Source of the DNA: Pseudomonas indica NBRC 103045
Lineage (GTDB): Bacteria > Pseudomonadota > Gammaproteobacteria > Pseudomonadales > Pseudomonadaceae
Length of the DNA: 64,000 bases
NCBI RefSeq assembly: GCF_002091635.1
Contig: NZ_BDAC01000011.1
Span: 62,001 to 126,000, forward strand
Reading direction: 5' to 3'
In this document: positions 27,160 to 35,214 of the stretch, piece after piece
How the letters are laid out: each line of letters begins with the position of its first letter
Numbering within the stretch: the first letter of the stretch is position 1
Position numbers and translations under genes: made by a program
The notes under the pieces: generated by a model
Told to the model about the DNA's origin: nothing
Seen by the model: the letters and a program-made list of their open reading frames with translations, nothing else
Database searches by the model: none

Positions 27160-28530
27160 ATGCGCATTCGCCACACCCTATACCGGGGCCTCCGGCTGTT
27201 GCCCCTGCCCTTGCTGCTGAGCGTCGCGGCCCCAGGCTTCGCCGCCGAAAAATCGCCGGTATCCAGCGGTTGCCAGGCATTGAGCGACTGGTTCCCGACC
27301 ACGCCCTTCCCGGACGGCAACGCCTTTCCGCAGAGCGGAACGCTGAACAACTGCGCGTTCCATCAGTGGGCGTACCAGATGTTCCTCTGGCTCGGCGAAC
27401 CGTCCTCCAGCGACGCGGACGCCCCGCTGAACTTCGAGACCCTCGCCGCCCCGGACAAGGTGCTGCGCCCCGGCGGCCCGGACAAGCCCTACCCCGGCCG
27501 CGCCGCTGGCGAGCAGCCGCGCATCATGGTACGCCTGGCCAAGTCGAAGCAGACCGTCGACGCCAACGACATCTTCCAGGCCGGGCCCGGCGCCCAGGTG
27601 CTGGTGGACCAGGCCGGCAACGTCGTTTACTACACCGGGCTGCTGAACCAGGACTTCTGGAATTTCGTCACTGCCAACAAGCTCTACGACCTGAGCGCCC
27701 TGACCAGCATCTCGCCGACCCAGGATTTCCCGGTCAACACCCTGGAGCTGAAGCTGTCCTGGCGCGTCGCGGCGATCCTCGACGACCAGGACCAGCCACA
27801 GAAGGTATTCATCCCCAACGCCAGCACGCTGTTCCATACCGAGAAGCAGACGGTACCGGTGGTGGAGGTGATCAACGGCAAAGTCACCGACAACACCGGC
27901 AAGACGATGCGCGCCGAACTGGCGCTGATCGGCATGCACGTGGTGGGCGTGGTCAAGAACCACCCGGAGTTCATCTGGGCCACCTTCGAGCACAAGGCCA
28001 ACGCACCGGATTGCAGCGCCGTCCCCACCGGTAGCACCTCGCCGGTCGCCGGGCTGCCCTGGTCGCTGTACACCCCCAACAGCCCGGTGACGGTGCAGAA
28101 CCAGTTCGATGTGAACAACCCGCTGGCGGTGATCAGCAGTTGCCGCCTGGCGCCCTATGGCGGCGGCAACCAGCAGAACACCGACAACATCCAGAGCCTC
28201 AACGCCAGCGTCGCGCCTCACCTCAGCGGCAGCGTCTGGGCCAACTACGAGCTGGTGGGCGCCCAATGGACCGGCGGCAACGACGCGATCCCCGGCCCCA
28301 ACGGTGCGCCACTGAGCATCCAGATCGGCTCCCTCGACCTGGCCAACACCACCATGGAGACCTTCACCCAGGACACCAACTGCTTCGGCTGCCACAACGG
28401 CGGCGTGCACACGGTGACCGTGGGCAACTCCGGCCAGATCGTCCCGGCCAAGCACCTCAACCTGTCGCACTTCATCGTCAACTACCAGGCCTGGCTGCAA
28501 GCCATGCAGGCCAAGCAGAACAAACAGTGA
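27160..28530 (+). CDS. Exported protein with one c-type heme motif, partner of LodA-like oxidase
   Basis: I do not recognise a named family. The 456-residue product has a signal peptide (residues 1-29, ending GFAAE) and one CFGCH heme-attachment motif at residues 408-412, near the C terminus. The mature N-terminal region has a WAYQMFLWLG segment and the rest is polar and soluble. It is 10 bases upstream of the LodA-like gene and shares its orientation. A covalent heme in the periplasm next to a quinoprotein suggests it takes electrons from it; this is inference. The start at 27160 has an AAGGA ribosome site; the upstream in-frame ATG at 27055 adds no signal-like sequence. Confidence 0.7.
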   Translation: MRIRHTLYRGLRLLPLPLLLSVAAPGFAAEKSPVSSGCQALSDWFPTTPFPDGNAFPQSGTLNNCAFHQWAYQMFLWLGEPSSSDADAPLNFETLAAPDKVLRPGGPDKPYPGRAAGEQPRIMVRLAKSKQTVDANDIFQAGPGAQVLVDQAGNVVYYTGLLNQDFWNFVTANKLYDLSALTSISPTQDFPVNTLELKLSWRVAAILDDQDQPQKVFIPNASTLFHTEKQTVPVVEVINGKVTDNTGKTMRAELALIGMHVVGVVKNHPEFIWATFEHKANAPDCSAVPTGSTSPVAGLPWSLYTPNSPVTVQNQFDVNNPLAVISSCRLAPYGGGNQQNTDNIQSLNASVAPHLSGSVWANYELVGAQWTGGNDAIPGPNGAPLSIQIGSLDLANTTMETFTQDTNCFGCHNGGVHTVTVGNSGQIVPAKHLNLSHFIVNYQAWLQAMQAKQNKQ

Positions 28531-28540
28531 GGAGCCGAAC

Positions 28541-30643
28541 ATGAGCACCAGCAACTTCCGCATCCACCCGACCATCGGCTTCGCCCGCGTCGGCAACAGC
28601 AGCGAGTACTACCTGGAACCGAACACCCAGGCGGCCCTGCCCATCCCCGGCGACACCACGGGCAACGCCACCGGCGGCCTGCCGGTCAAGGCCGGTACCG
28701 AGAACGACACCATCACCTCCAGCGATCTGCGCGACGCCAGCGGCGCACTCAAGCGCCAGGCCGCCCGCTTCAAGATCTACGCCTACCCGGCCCAGGCCAG
28801 CGAGACCTACCCGATGGGCGTGGAAGGCACGGAAATCCGCATCGGTACCCAGATCGACGGCAAGACCGTGAGCAACATCGTCTGGACCGTGCACTTGGCC
28901 AACAAGAAATCCAACTGGTACATCATTCCGGAAGACCTGGGCATCGATAACTATAAGAACGGCGAGACCCCGGCCCTGCGCAACGACGTCGCCCCCTTCT
29001 CGTCGGACATCAACGACCCGACCCGCCTGCGCCAACTGATCATCGACCCCGGGCCGCGCACCGTGCAGGGCGCCAGCGCCGCGCCGGTGGCCTTCGACCA
29101 GACCACCCCTTCCAGCAGTTGGGTGGACGGCAAGGGCGTGGTGCAGTGGCCGAACTATCCGAAGTCCTTCCCCGGCGACTTCTTCCCGAACATGGATTGC
29201 CCGAACGGGCCCATCGACACCCTCGGCGAACTGCAGACCGACCAGTACGGCCGCCTGATCGTCACCGGGGGCTATGGCCGCGCCTGCGGCATGATCGACC
29301 CGAACACCAACAAACCCTATGAGCTGAACAGCGACATCGACAACGACGGCTGGTTCGACGACGGCAGCGACGGCCCGGTCTACGCCGTGCTGCAATTCAG
29401 CGATGGCAGCACCCAGGAGGTGCAGGGGCATGCCTGGGTCACCGCCACCGACCCGGCCTATGCACCGCAAACCCTCAACACCGTGTCCCTGTGGGATGAC
29501 ATCTACGACATCTGGGTGCGTCACCTGGCCCTGCAACCGTCGCTGTTCGCCAATGGCAAGTTCCAAACCAGCTACCAGCCCTCGTTCAGCGACGAGCTGT
29601 TCCCCATCTTCCGCGCCGCCGCGATGCAGATGTGGAACACCAACCTGAGCATCACCGGCACGACCGCCCATGGCGCCGTGGACGAGATCCAGCCGGATAC
29701 CGACCCTGCCACCACCCTGCTCGGCGGCCTCGGCTTCATCCGCGATCCGAACGATGCCTCGCAACTGCAGAACAGCCGGATGATGCCGCTGTCCCTGGGC
29801 GACGCCGGTCAATCCTTCCTCACCCTGCGCAAGACCCAGTATTTCTTCCTGCAGCAGTGGGACCAAAAGCAATACAGCCAGACCGGCACCGTCACCCTCA
29901 ACGCCGGCGAGTACCTGGACAAGACCATGCTGGTGAACTGCCTGGGCGGGCGCTTCAGCCCCGGCATCGACCTCACCTTCATCGTCCGTGATCCGGCGCT
30001 CTACGTGCAGAACTGGCAGACCTCCGGTACCGGCCCGTTCCGCATCCAGCCCAAGCCGCTGGACTACAGCCAGGCGGTCGCCGGCCAGGCGTTCCTCACT
30101 GCCGGCTACACGCCGAACATCCAGAACAACCCGCTGGGCGACCAGCAGCCCATCGACACCAACCCCGGCAGCCCCGGCCTGGAACCCGGTGATGCGTCCA
30201 AATTCATGGCGTTGCCCTGGCACACCGACTACAACTCCTGCGCCACCCACCAGCCGGACCCGCTGCCTCAGTTCAACAACACCCTCTACTGGTCCTGGCC
30301 GGCGCAGCGCCCGGTGGCGGTGTACGTGGCGAAGGACCTGAGCGGCAGCACCAGTCAATTGCCTGCACAGCGCTTCTCGGTGCGAGGCGAGGGGACCGCC
30401 ACCAACCCGTTCGACCCCGCCCAGGTCGGCCGCTACCAGCAGCGCATCGACATGGTGGACAACTGGCACAAGATCGGCGTGGTGATCCAGGGCAATGCCA
30501 TCGACGCCAGCGACGGCGGGCCGTTCAGCGCCAAGTACTACCTCGAGGTGCAGAGCCAGTTGGATAACGGCGGCGACCCGGTGGTGCCCTGGCCGAACAC
30601 GGTATCGCCCTCCACCAACGAAAAGACCGATGGCAAGTCCTGA
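28541..30643 (+). CDS. LodA/GoxA-like quinoprotein amino-acid oxidase (CTQ family)
   Basis: LodA-family enzymes oxidise free or bound amino acids (lysine epsilon-oxidase, glycine oxidase) using a cysteine tryptophylquinone cofactor made from their own residues. The 700-residue protein has the family N terminus FRIHPTIGFARVGNS, the EDLGIDNYKNGETPALR region, and near the C terminus WHTDYNSC (Asp563, Cys567) and YWSWPAQRP (Trp584/586), which fit the LodA Asp/Cys/Trp cofactor residues. The Cys-to-Trp gap is short compared with the 65 residues I recall for LodA. No signal peptide is visible, as is usual for this family. It lies between the heme protein and the LodB-like gene. Substrate cannot be told. 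Confidence 0.8.
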   Translation: MSTSNFRIHPTIGFARVGNSSEYYLEPNTQAALPIPGDTTGNATGGLPVKAGTENDTITSSDLRDASGALKRQAARFKIYAYPAQASETYPMGVEGTEIRIGTQIDGKTVSNIVWTVHLANKKSNWYIIPEDLGIDNYKNGETPALRNDVAPFSSDINDPTRLRQLIIDPGPRTVQGASAAPVAFDQTTPSSSWVDGKGVVQWPNYPKSFPGDFFPNMDCPNGPIDTLGELQTDQYGRLIVTGGYGRACGMIDPNTNKPYELNSDIDNDGWFDDGSDGPVYAVLQFSDGSTQEVQGHAWVTATDPAYAPQTLNTVSLWDDIYDIWVRHLALQPSLFANGKFQTSYQPSFSDELFPIFRAAAMQMWNTNLSITGTTAHGAVDEIQPDTDPATTLLGGLGFIRDPNDASQLQNSRMMPLSLGDAGQSFLTLRKTQYFFLQQWDQKQYSQTGTVTLNAGEYLDKTMLVNCLGGRFSPGIDLTFIVRDPALYVQNWQTSGTGPFRIQPKPLDYSQAVAGQAFLTAGYTPNIQNNPLGDQQPIDTNPGSPGLEPGDASKFMALPWHTDYNSCATHQPDPLPQFNNTLYWSWPAQRPVAVYVAKDLSGSTSQLPAQRFSVRGEGTATNPFDPAQVGRYQQRIDMVDNWHKIGVVIQGNAIDASDGGPFSAKYYLEVQSQLDNGGDPVVPWPNTVSPSTNEKTDGKS

Positions 30644-31760
30644 AACCCACGCCCGGCCCATGCCGGACAGCACCTGCCGGGTCGCCATCGTCGGCGGCGG
30701 CCCGGCGGGGTGCGCCGCCGCCCTGGCCCTGTTGCAACGGGGCCTGGACGGCGTGGTGCTGATCGAGGCCGGCGACTATGGCCGGCCGCGTGTCGGCGAA
30801 AGCCTGCCGCCGGACACCCGCGAGCTGCTGATGCGTCTCGGGCTATGGGAAGCCTTCCGGCAACAAGGCCATGATCCGTGCTTGGGCAGTTGCTCCGCCT
30901 GGGGCGACGACCAGATCGGCTACAACGACTTCATCAGCAACCCGCACGGCAGTGGCTGGCATCTGGATCGCCAGCGCTTCGAGCGTTGGCTCGCCGACGA
31001 AGCCGTCGCCCGCGGTGCCCGCCTGCTCGGCGGAACCCGCCTGAATGCCTTGGAACCTACCGCCCAGGGCTATCGCCTGCACCTGCGCGGCCAGGCTCCG
31101 CACACCTTGCACGCCGACTACCTGATCGATGCCAGCGGCGGCCACGCACGCGCCGCACGCCTGCTCGGCGCACGCTTCCAGGAGCTGGACCAATTGATCT
31201 GCCTCTACGGCTTCTTCACCCGCCCGGCCACCGCCGCCGCCAACCACCTGACCTTGCTCGAAGCGACCGAGTACGGCTGGTGGTACCGCGCCAGCCTGCC
31301 CGACGGCCAGCTCTGCATCGCCCTCGCCTGCGACCAGCCGGGCCTGCGCGAACTGGGTGCGAACGACTGGCGCCGCTGGCTCAACCTGCTGGCCGATACC
31401 CGGCATGCCGCGGCGAACCTGGAAGGCCATGGCTTCGACCCTTCCCGCATGCTCGCCAGCCCCGCGCCTTCCTGCCGGCTGGACCGGATCACCGGCCACC
31501 GCTGGCTCGCCGTGGGCGATGCCGCCAGCCGCTTCGACCCACTGCTGGCCCGGGGCATCCACAAAGCGCTGGAAGACGGCCTCGCCGCCGCCGACGTCAT
31601 CGCCGGCTGGCTGGCCAACGACGATGAACCGGCGCAGCACTACGAAGAGCAGATCCAGCAGCGCTACCAGGAATTCCGCGACATGCGCCGCTACCTCTAC
31701 GCCCAGGAACGCCGCTGGCCCGAATCGCCCTTCTGGCAGGCCCGGCATGGCCTGGCCTGA
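30630..31760 (+). CDS. LodB-like FAD-dependent maturase of the quinoprotein
   Basis: LodB proteins are flavoproteins related to tryptophan halogenases and geranylgeranyl-reductase-type oxidoreductases; they are needed to form the cysteine tryptophylquinone in LodA. The 376-residue product has the FAD motif VAIVGGGPAGCAAALALL, the substrate-side region GWHLDRQRFERWLADEAV and the second FAD motif WLAVGDAASRFDPLLARG. The ATG at 30630 overlaps the lodA-like stop by 14 bases and implies coupled translation; an alternative ATG at 30660 has no better ribosome site. Confidence 0.82.
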   Translation: MASPETHARPMPDSTCRVAIVGGGPAGCAAALALLQRGLDGVVLIEAGDYGRPRVGESLPPDTRELLMRLGLWEAFRQQGHDPCLGSCSAWGDDQIGYNDFISNPHGSGWHLDRQRFERWLADEAVARGARLLGGTRLNALEPTAQGYRLHLRGQAPHTLHADYLIDASGGHARAARLLGARFQELDQLICLYGFFTRPATAAANHLTLLEATEYGWWYRASLPDGQLCIALACDQPGLRELGANDWRRWLNLLADTRHAAANLEGHGFDPSRMLASPAPSCRLDRITGHRWLAVGDAASRFDPLLARGIHKALEDGLAAADVIAGWLANDDEPAQHYEEQIQQRYQEFRDMRRYLYAQERRWPESPFWQARHGLA

Positions 31761-31793
31761 GTCATCGACGGAATTGTCATGGGTACTGCGTAG

Positions 31794-31811
31794 GGGCGAA
31801 TTCATACGCCC
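31794..31811. repeat. GGGCGAATTCATACGCCC palindrome
   Basis: This is another copy of the short palindrome family also seen at 1490, 50416 and 61440. It opens a 326-base gene-free stretch (31761-32086) made almost entirely of repeats of three families. Confidence 0.6.
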
Positions 31812-31829
31812 GACACGATACCCGACAGC

Positions 31830-31915
31830 CCCACACGGACTGCCCCCTCTCCCTGTTGGGGAGAGGGTTGGTGTGAGGGGACGGAGTTTAGCCGGACGGA
31901 TTTCCGTCTAGATTT
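31830..31915. repeat. CCCTCTCC..GGAGAGGG REP-like unit
   Basis: A 13-base-arm palindrome centred near 31855 is followed by the family tail GGTGTGAGGGGACGGA and GCCGGACGG. The same arrangement appears at 42211-42290 and, degenerate, at 56898. Confidence 0.65.
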
Positions 31916-31926
31916 TTCGAGCGCCC

Positions 31927-31995
31927 GTAGGAGCCAGCTCTGCTGGCGAAGCTTTTTTGCGCGGCCCCAATCGCGAGCGACACTCGCTCCCAAAA
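31927..31995. repeat. Inverted pair of GTAGGAGC-type Pseudomonas REPs (BIME)
   Basis: GTAGGAGCCAGCTCTGCTGG (from 31928) is the well known Pseudomonas REP head, and about 20 bases later AATCGCGAGCG..CGCTCCCA is the same element in the other orientation. Two inverted REPs around a short spacer form a BIME-like unit. Confidence 0.7.
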
Positions 31996-32086
31996 CTGAT
32001 AACCCCCCATCACCTCCCTGGATGCAGATTGCCGAAGCCTTGGACACGTCCAAGACTGGAATCCGGCCCGCCAAGGAGACCCACCG

Positions 32087-32500
32087 ATGAACGCCCCCGC
32101 CGCCCTCACCCGCGAACGCCTCGAAGAAGCCCTGGAACACTCCCCTTTCGCCCAACTGGTCGGCTTCCAGCTCACCGACTTCGGCCCCGGCCGGGTCGCC
32201 ATGGAAGTCCTGCCGCGCCGCGAACTCACCCAGCACCACGGCTTCGTGCACGGCGCGGTGGTCGGCTTCATGATCGATAGCGCCTGCGCCTGGGCCGCCG
32301 CCTCGCTGGTGGGCGATGTGGTCACGTCGGAATACAAGGTCAACCTGCTGGCCCCCGCCATCGGCGACAAGCTCATCTGCCGCAGCGAAGTGATCAAGGC
32401 CGGGCAGCGTCAGGCGGTCAGCCGCGCCGACGTGTTCGCCGTGCGCGACGGCCAGGAGAAAATCATTGCCACCGGCCTGGCCACCATCGCCAGGGTCTGA
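32087..32500 (+). CDS. PaaI-type hotdog-fold thioesterase
   Basis: The 137-residue protein is a single hotdog domain with the PaaI-family motif HHGFVHGAVVGFMIDSACAWA, in which the Asp is the usual catalytic acid. Members hydrolyse acyl- or aryl-acyl-CoA. An AAGGAG site precedes the ATG. It stands alone between REP sequences and a convergent permease gene, so the substrate cannot be inferred. Confidence 0.85.
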   Translation: MNAPAALTRERLEEALEHSPFAQLVGFQLTDFGPGRVAMEVLPRRELTQHHGFVHGAVVGFMIDSACAWAAASLVGDVVTSEYKVNLLAPAIGDKLICRSEVIKAGQRQAVSRADVFAVRDGQEKIIATGLATIARV

Positions 32501-32508
32501 ACCGAAGG

Positions 32509-33432
32509 CTACGCCGCTCGACGGCCACGCAGCAGGGCCTTGAGCCAACCGTGCCCGCTCACCAGCAGGATGCCGAGCAGGACGAACACGGCGCCCATCA
32601 GGAAGCCTCGCTCAATCGCCTCGTCGAGCAGCCAGGCGCCCAGCACCACGCCGAACAGAGGGGTCAGGAAGGAAAACACGCCCAGCCGGGACGCCAGGTA
32701 GTGTCGTAGCAACCAGAACCAGGCGAGGAAACTGACGAAGGACACCACCACCGCCTGGAACGCCAGGCTGCTCCAGGCCAGCGGCGTGGGATCGAAGCCC
32801 CATTGCCCGAGCGCGACGGCGGCGGGGGTCAGCAACAGGAAGGCCGCCGCCAGTTGATAGAACAACGTCAGGGCCGCCGGCGTGCCTGCCAGGCGTGAGC
32901 AGCGGATCACTACCGTGGTCGCGCCCCAGGCGACCCCGCCCAGCAGGCCGAGCAGATCACCGAAAAAGACGTCGCCGGAAAAGCCACCACCATGATCGCC
33001 GCCGAAGAACGCCAAGGCGATCCCGGCGAATGCCAACAGGATGCCCATCCACTGCAACGGCACCAGCCGCTCGGATGGCAGCCGCCATTGCAGGCCGAGC
33101 GCCGCGAAGATCGGCGCGGTATAGAGAAACACCACCATGTGCGAAGCACTGGTGTAGCGCAGCCCTTCGCCCACCAGCAGGTATTCCAGGGCGAACAGGA
33201 AGCCCACCAGCAAGCCGGGGCGCCAGGTGCCGGCCAGCGACAGCCGCTCGCGCCGGACCAGCATCAGCAACCCCACCAGCGCCGCCGCCACACCCGAGCG
33301 CAGCGCGATCTGCAACAGTGGAGCGATATCCGGGGCAGCCGCCTTGATCGCCACCTGCTGGAGTCCCCAGACCAGGCACAACACGACCATCAACCCCGCC
33401 GCCCGACCATCGAGCGCCTTGCGCATCTCCAT
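32509..33432 (-). CDS. DMT-superfamily permease (EamA domains)
   Basis: The 307-residue protein has ten predicted membrane helices in two EamA repeats, starting LMVVLCLVWGLQQVAIKAA and, in the second half, LFYQLAAAFLLLTPAAVAL. Such proteins export metabolites or amino acids. I chose the ATG at 33432 with GAGGAG 7 bases upstream; a GTG lies one codon before it. A fragment of an AraC-type regulator lies just upstream, which may have been its regulator. Confidence 0.85.
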   Translation of the reverse strand: MEMRKALDGRAAGLMVVLCLVWGLQQVAIKAAAPDIAPLLQIALRSGVAAALVGLLMLVRRERLSLAGTWRPGLLVGFLFALEYLLVGEGLRYTSASHMVVFLYTAPIFAALGLQWRLPSERLVPLQWMGILLAFAGIALAFFGGDHGGGFSGDVFFGDLLGLLGGVAWGATTVVIRCSRLAGTPAALTLFYQLAAAFLLLTPAAVALGQWGFDPTPLAWSSLAFQAVVVSFVSFLAWFWLLRHYLASRLGVFSFLTPLFGVVLGAWLLDEAIERGFLMGAVFVLLGILLVSGHGWLKALLRGRRAA

Positions 33433-33526
33433 CACCCGCTCCTCGCTTCAGTGGAGCGCGCATTATGGGCGTGACGGCTTTACTCGATATAGCGAAAAAC
33501 GGACAGTCACAGCCGCAGCCCGCCAT

Positions 33527-33589
33527 ACCTCCATGTTCCGCCGGCTGATGGGCGTGACGCCCGATGAGTTTCGCCGTGGCATGGCATGA
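33527..33589 (+). pseudogene. AraC-family regulator remnant (C-terminal tip only)
   Basis: The last codons before the TGA at 33587-33589 encode TSMFRRLMGVTPDEFRRGMA, which reads like the end of the second helix-turn-helix of AraC/GlxA-type regulators (S.FRR..G.TP.E.RR). Nothing upstream continues the domain, and the region runs directly into the promoter of the DMT permease gene. I read it as a deletion remnant. The match is short, so confidence is limited. Confidence 0.45.
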
Positions 33590-33649
33590 GCTGGCTGCAC
33601 AGCTAACGCAGACAAAGCCAATTCATTCGGCCCGAACCTGCCTAACCCC

Positions 33650-33991
33650 TCAATCATCCCGCGTCAGCACTTCCAACAACTCGATCTCGAAAACCAGGTT
33701 GGAATGCGGCTTGATATGCGCGCCGATCTGGCGTTCGCCATAGGCCAGGTGAGCGGGGACGAAGAGTTTGCGCTTGCCGCCGACCTTCATACCCATCATC
33801 CCCTGGTCCCAGCCCTTGATCACGCGGCCGGTGCCGATCACGCACTGGAACGGCTTGGCGCGGTCGTAGGAGGAATCGAACACGGTGCCATCCTCCAAAG
33901 TACCCCGGTACTGGGTAGTGATCAGGGCGCCCTTCACCACGGCCTTGCCGTCGCCCACACGGATATCTTCGATCTGCAATTCGTCGCCCAT
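33650..33991 (-). CDS. FKBP-type peptidyl-prolyl cis-trans isomerase
   Basis: The 113-residue protein is one FKBP domain with GTVFDSSYDRAKPFQ, VIGTGRVIKGWDQGMMGMKVGG and the C-terminal NLVFEIELLEV strand. No signal peptide is present, so it is probably cytoplasmic. I chose the ATG at 33991 with a CAGGAG ribosome site. It lies 80 bases after napC on the same strand, and may be read through from nap. Confidence 0.9.
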   Translation of the reverse strand: MGDELQIEDIRVGDGKAVVKGALITTQYRGTLEDGTVFDSSYDRAKPFQCVIGTGRVIKGWDQGMMGMKVGGKRKLFVPAHLAYGERQIGAHIKPHSNLVFEIELLEVLTRDD

Positions 33992-34071
33992 GTTCGCTCC
34001 TGTTCGTTCATGCGCCCCTTGGGCACGGGCGGCGTTTTTCGCAGGATTCGCCGCGCCTGGCAAGCCGGCCA

Positions 34072-34668
34072 TCACCAGCCCGGCACGCCGCGCATGTCGG
34101 GGAGGCGGTGGGCAATGCCCTTGTGGCAGTCGATGCAGGTGGCCTCGCCGTTGGCCAGGGCGGTGGAGTGGAACTGCGCGGCGCGTGGGCTCTGGCGGGT
34201 GAAGTCCATGTAGTCGAAGGCGTGGCAGTTGCGGCACTCGAGAGAGTCGTTGGCCTTCAGCCGTGCCCATTCGTGCTCGGCCAGCTCGCGGCGCATGGCG
34301 AGGAATTTATCGCGGGTGCTGATGGTGCCGAAGATCTTGCCCCACACCTCCTTGGAGGCCTGCATCTTGCGCGCGATCTTGTCGGTCCACTTGTGCGGCA
34401 CGTGGCAATCGGGGCAGGTGGCGCGCACCCCGGAGCGGTTGCTGTAGTGGATGGTGTCCTTGATCTCCACGTACACGTTGGAACTCATCTCATGGCAGGA
34501 GATACAGAACGCCTCGGTGTTGGTGGCCTCCAGCGCGGTGTTGAAGCCGCCCCAGAAGAAGATCCCGGCGATGAACCCGCCCAGGGTCAGGGTGCCCAGG
34601 CTGTAGTGCACGCTGGGCCGGCGCAACACCACCCAGTAACGCTTGAGGAAGGCGATGAGGGCTTTCAT
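34072..34668 (-). CDS. napC: Tetraheme cytochrome NapC
   Basis: NapC passes electrons from the quinol pool to the NapAB complex. The 198-residue protein has one N-terminal membrane anchor (residues 24-42) and four CxxCH motifs at Cys55, Cys85, Cys145 and Cys178, the pattern of the NapC/NirT family. It starts 10 bases after napB. Its place at the end of the nap operon makes NapC, not NirT, the right call. Confidence 0.95.
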   Translation of the reverse strand: MKALIAFLKRYWVVLRRPSVHYSLGTLTLGGFIAGIFFWGGFNTALEATNTEAFCISCHEMSSNVYVEIKDTIHYSNRSGVRATCPDCHVPHKWTDKIARKMQASKEVWGKIFGTISTRDKFLAMRRELAEHEWARLKANDSLECRNCHAFDYMDFTRQSPRAAQFHSTALANGEATCIDCHKGIAHRLPDMRGVPGW

Positions 34669-34678
34669 CCGATCCCCC

Positions 34679-35203
34679 TCAGCGCTGTTGGTTGCTGCCC
34701 GGCGGCAGCTCGTGCTGCAACAGCACGTCGATGTTCTTGAAGCCGTTCTCCACCAGCGGCTTCACGTCCTGCTGCGGCACGTGGCACTGGGTGCAGAAGT
34801 AGCGGCGCGGCGCCACCGCCGCCAGGGTCTGGCCCTCGCGGTCGGTGTAGTGGGTGATGCTGATCATCGGCGCCTGGGCCTGCACGCTGGCGGCGCGGCT
34901 GTGGCAGGCCAGGCATTTGTTGCCGTTGATATCCACCTGGTAGCCGCGGATGGCGTGGGGGATGGTCGGCGGCTGCTCCGGGTAATTGCGCTCGCGGCGG
35001 ATGTCCTTGTTCTCCTCGTCATGCAGCGGCGGTGGAGTGAATTCCTGGGTGAGGGTCCCGCCGGGACGACGGCCGGACGGCGCCGGCGCATCGAGGGGAT
35101 AGTCGGGGGCGGCAGCCACCGGCTTGCCGACCGGTTGCGGATCGGCGGCGATGGCCAGGCCCAAGGTGGCGAACAGCAGGACAGGCAGGTAATGGAGCTT
35201 CAC
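34679..35203 (-). CDS. napB: Diheme cytochrome NapB
   Basis: NapB is the small periplasmic electron-transfer subunit of nitrate reductase. The 174-residue product has a signal peptide ([12 protein letters not shown]) and two CxxCH motifs (CLACH and CTQCH) with the distal histidines in ITHYTD and [10 protein letters not shown] chose the GTG at 35203 with GAGGAG 7 bases upstream; the in-frame start at 35251 overlaps napA. Confidence 0.94.
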   Translation of the reverse strand: MKLHYLPVLLFATLGLAIAADPQPVGKPVAAAPDYPLDAPAPSGRRPGGTLTQEFTPPPLHDEENKDIRRERNYPEQPPTIPHAIRGYQVDINGNKCLACHSRAASVQAQAPMISITHYTDREGQTLAAVAPRRYFCTQCHVPQQDVKPLVENGFKNIDVLLQHELPPGSNQQR

Positions 35204-35214
35204 GGCGTGTCTCC

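Noticed and set aside
28478..30688. Long minus-strand open frame (736 codons) opposite the LodA-like gene
   Set aside because: It is antisense to a clear family protein in high-GC DNA, lacks domain features and is rich in His, Val, Gly and Ala as expected of a shadow frame.
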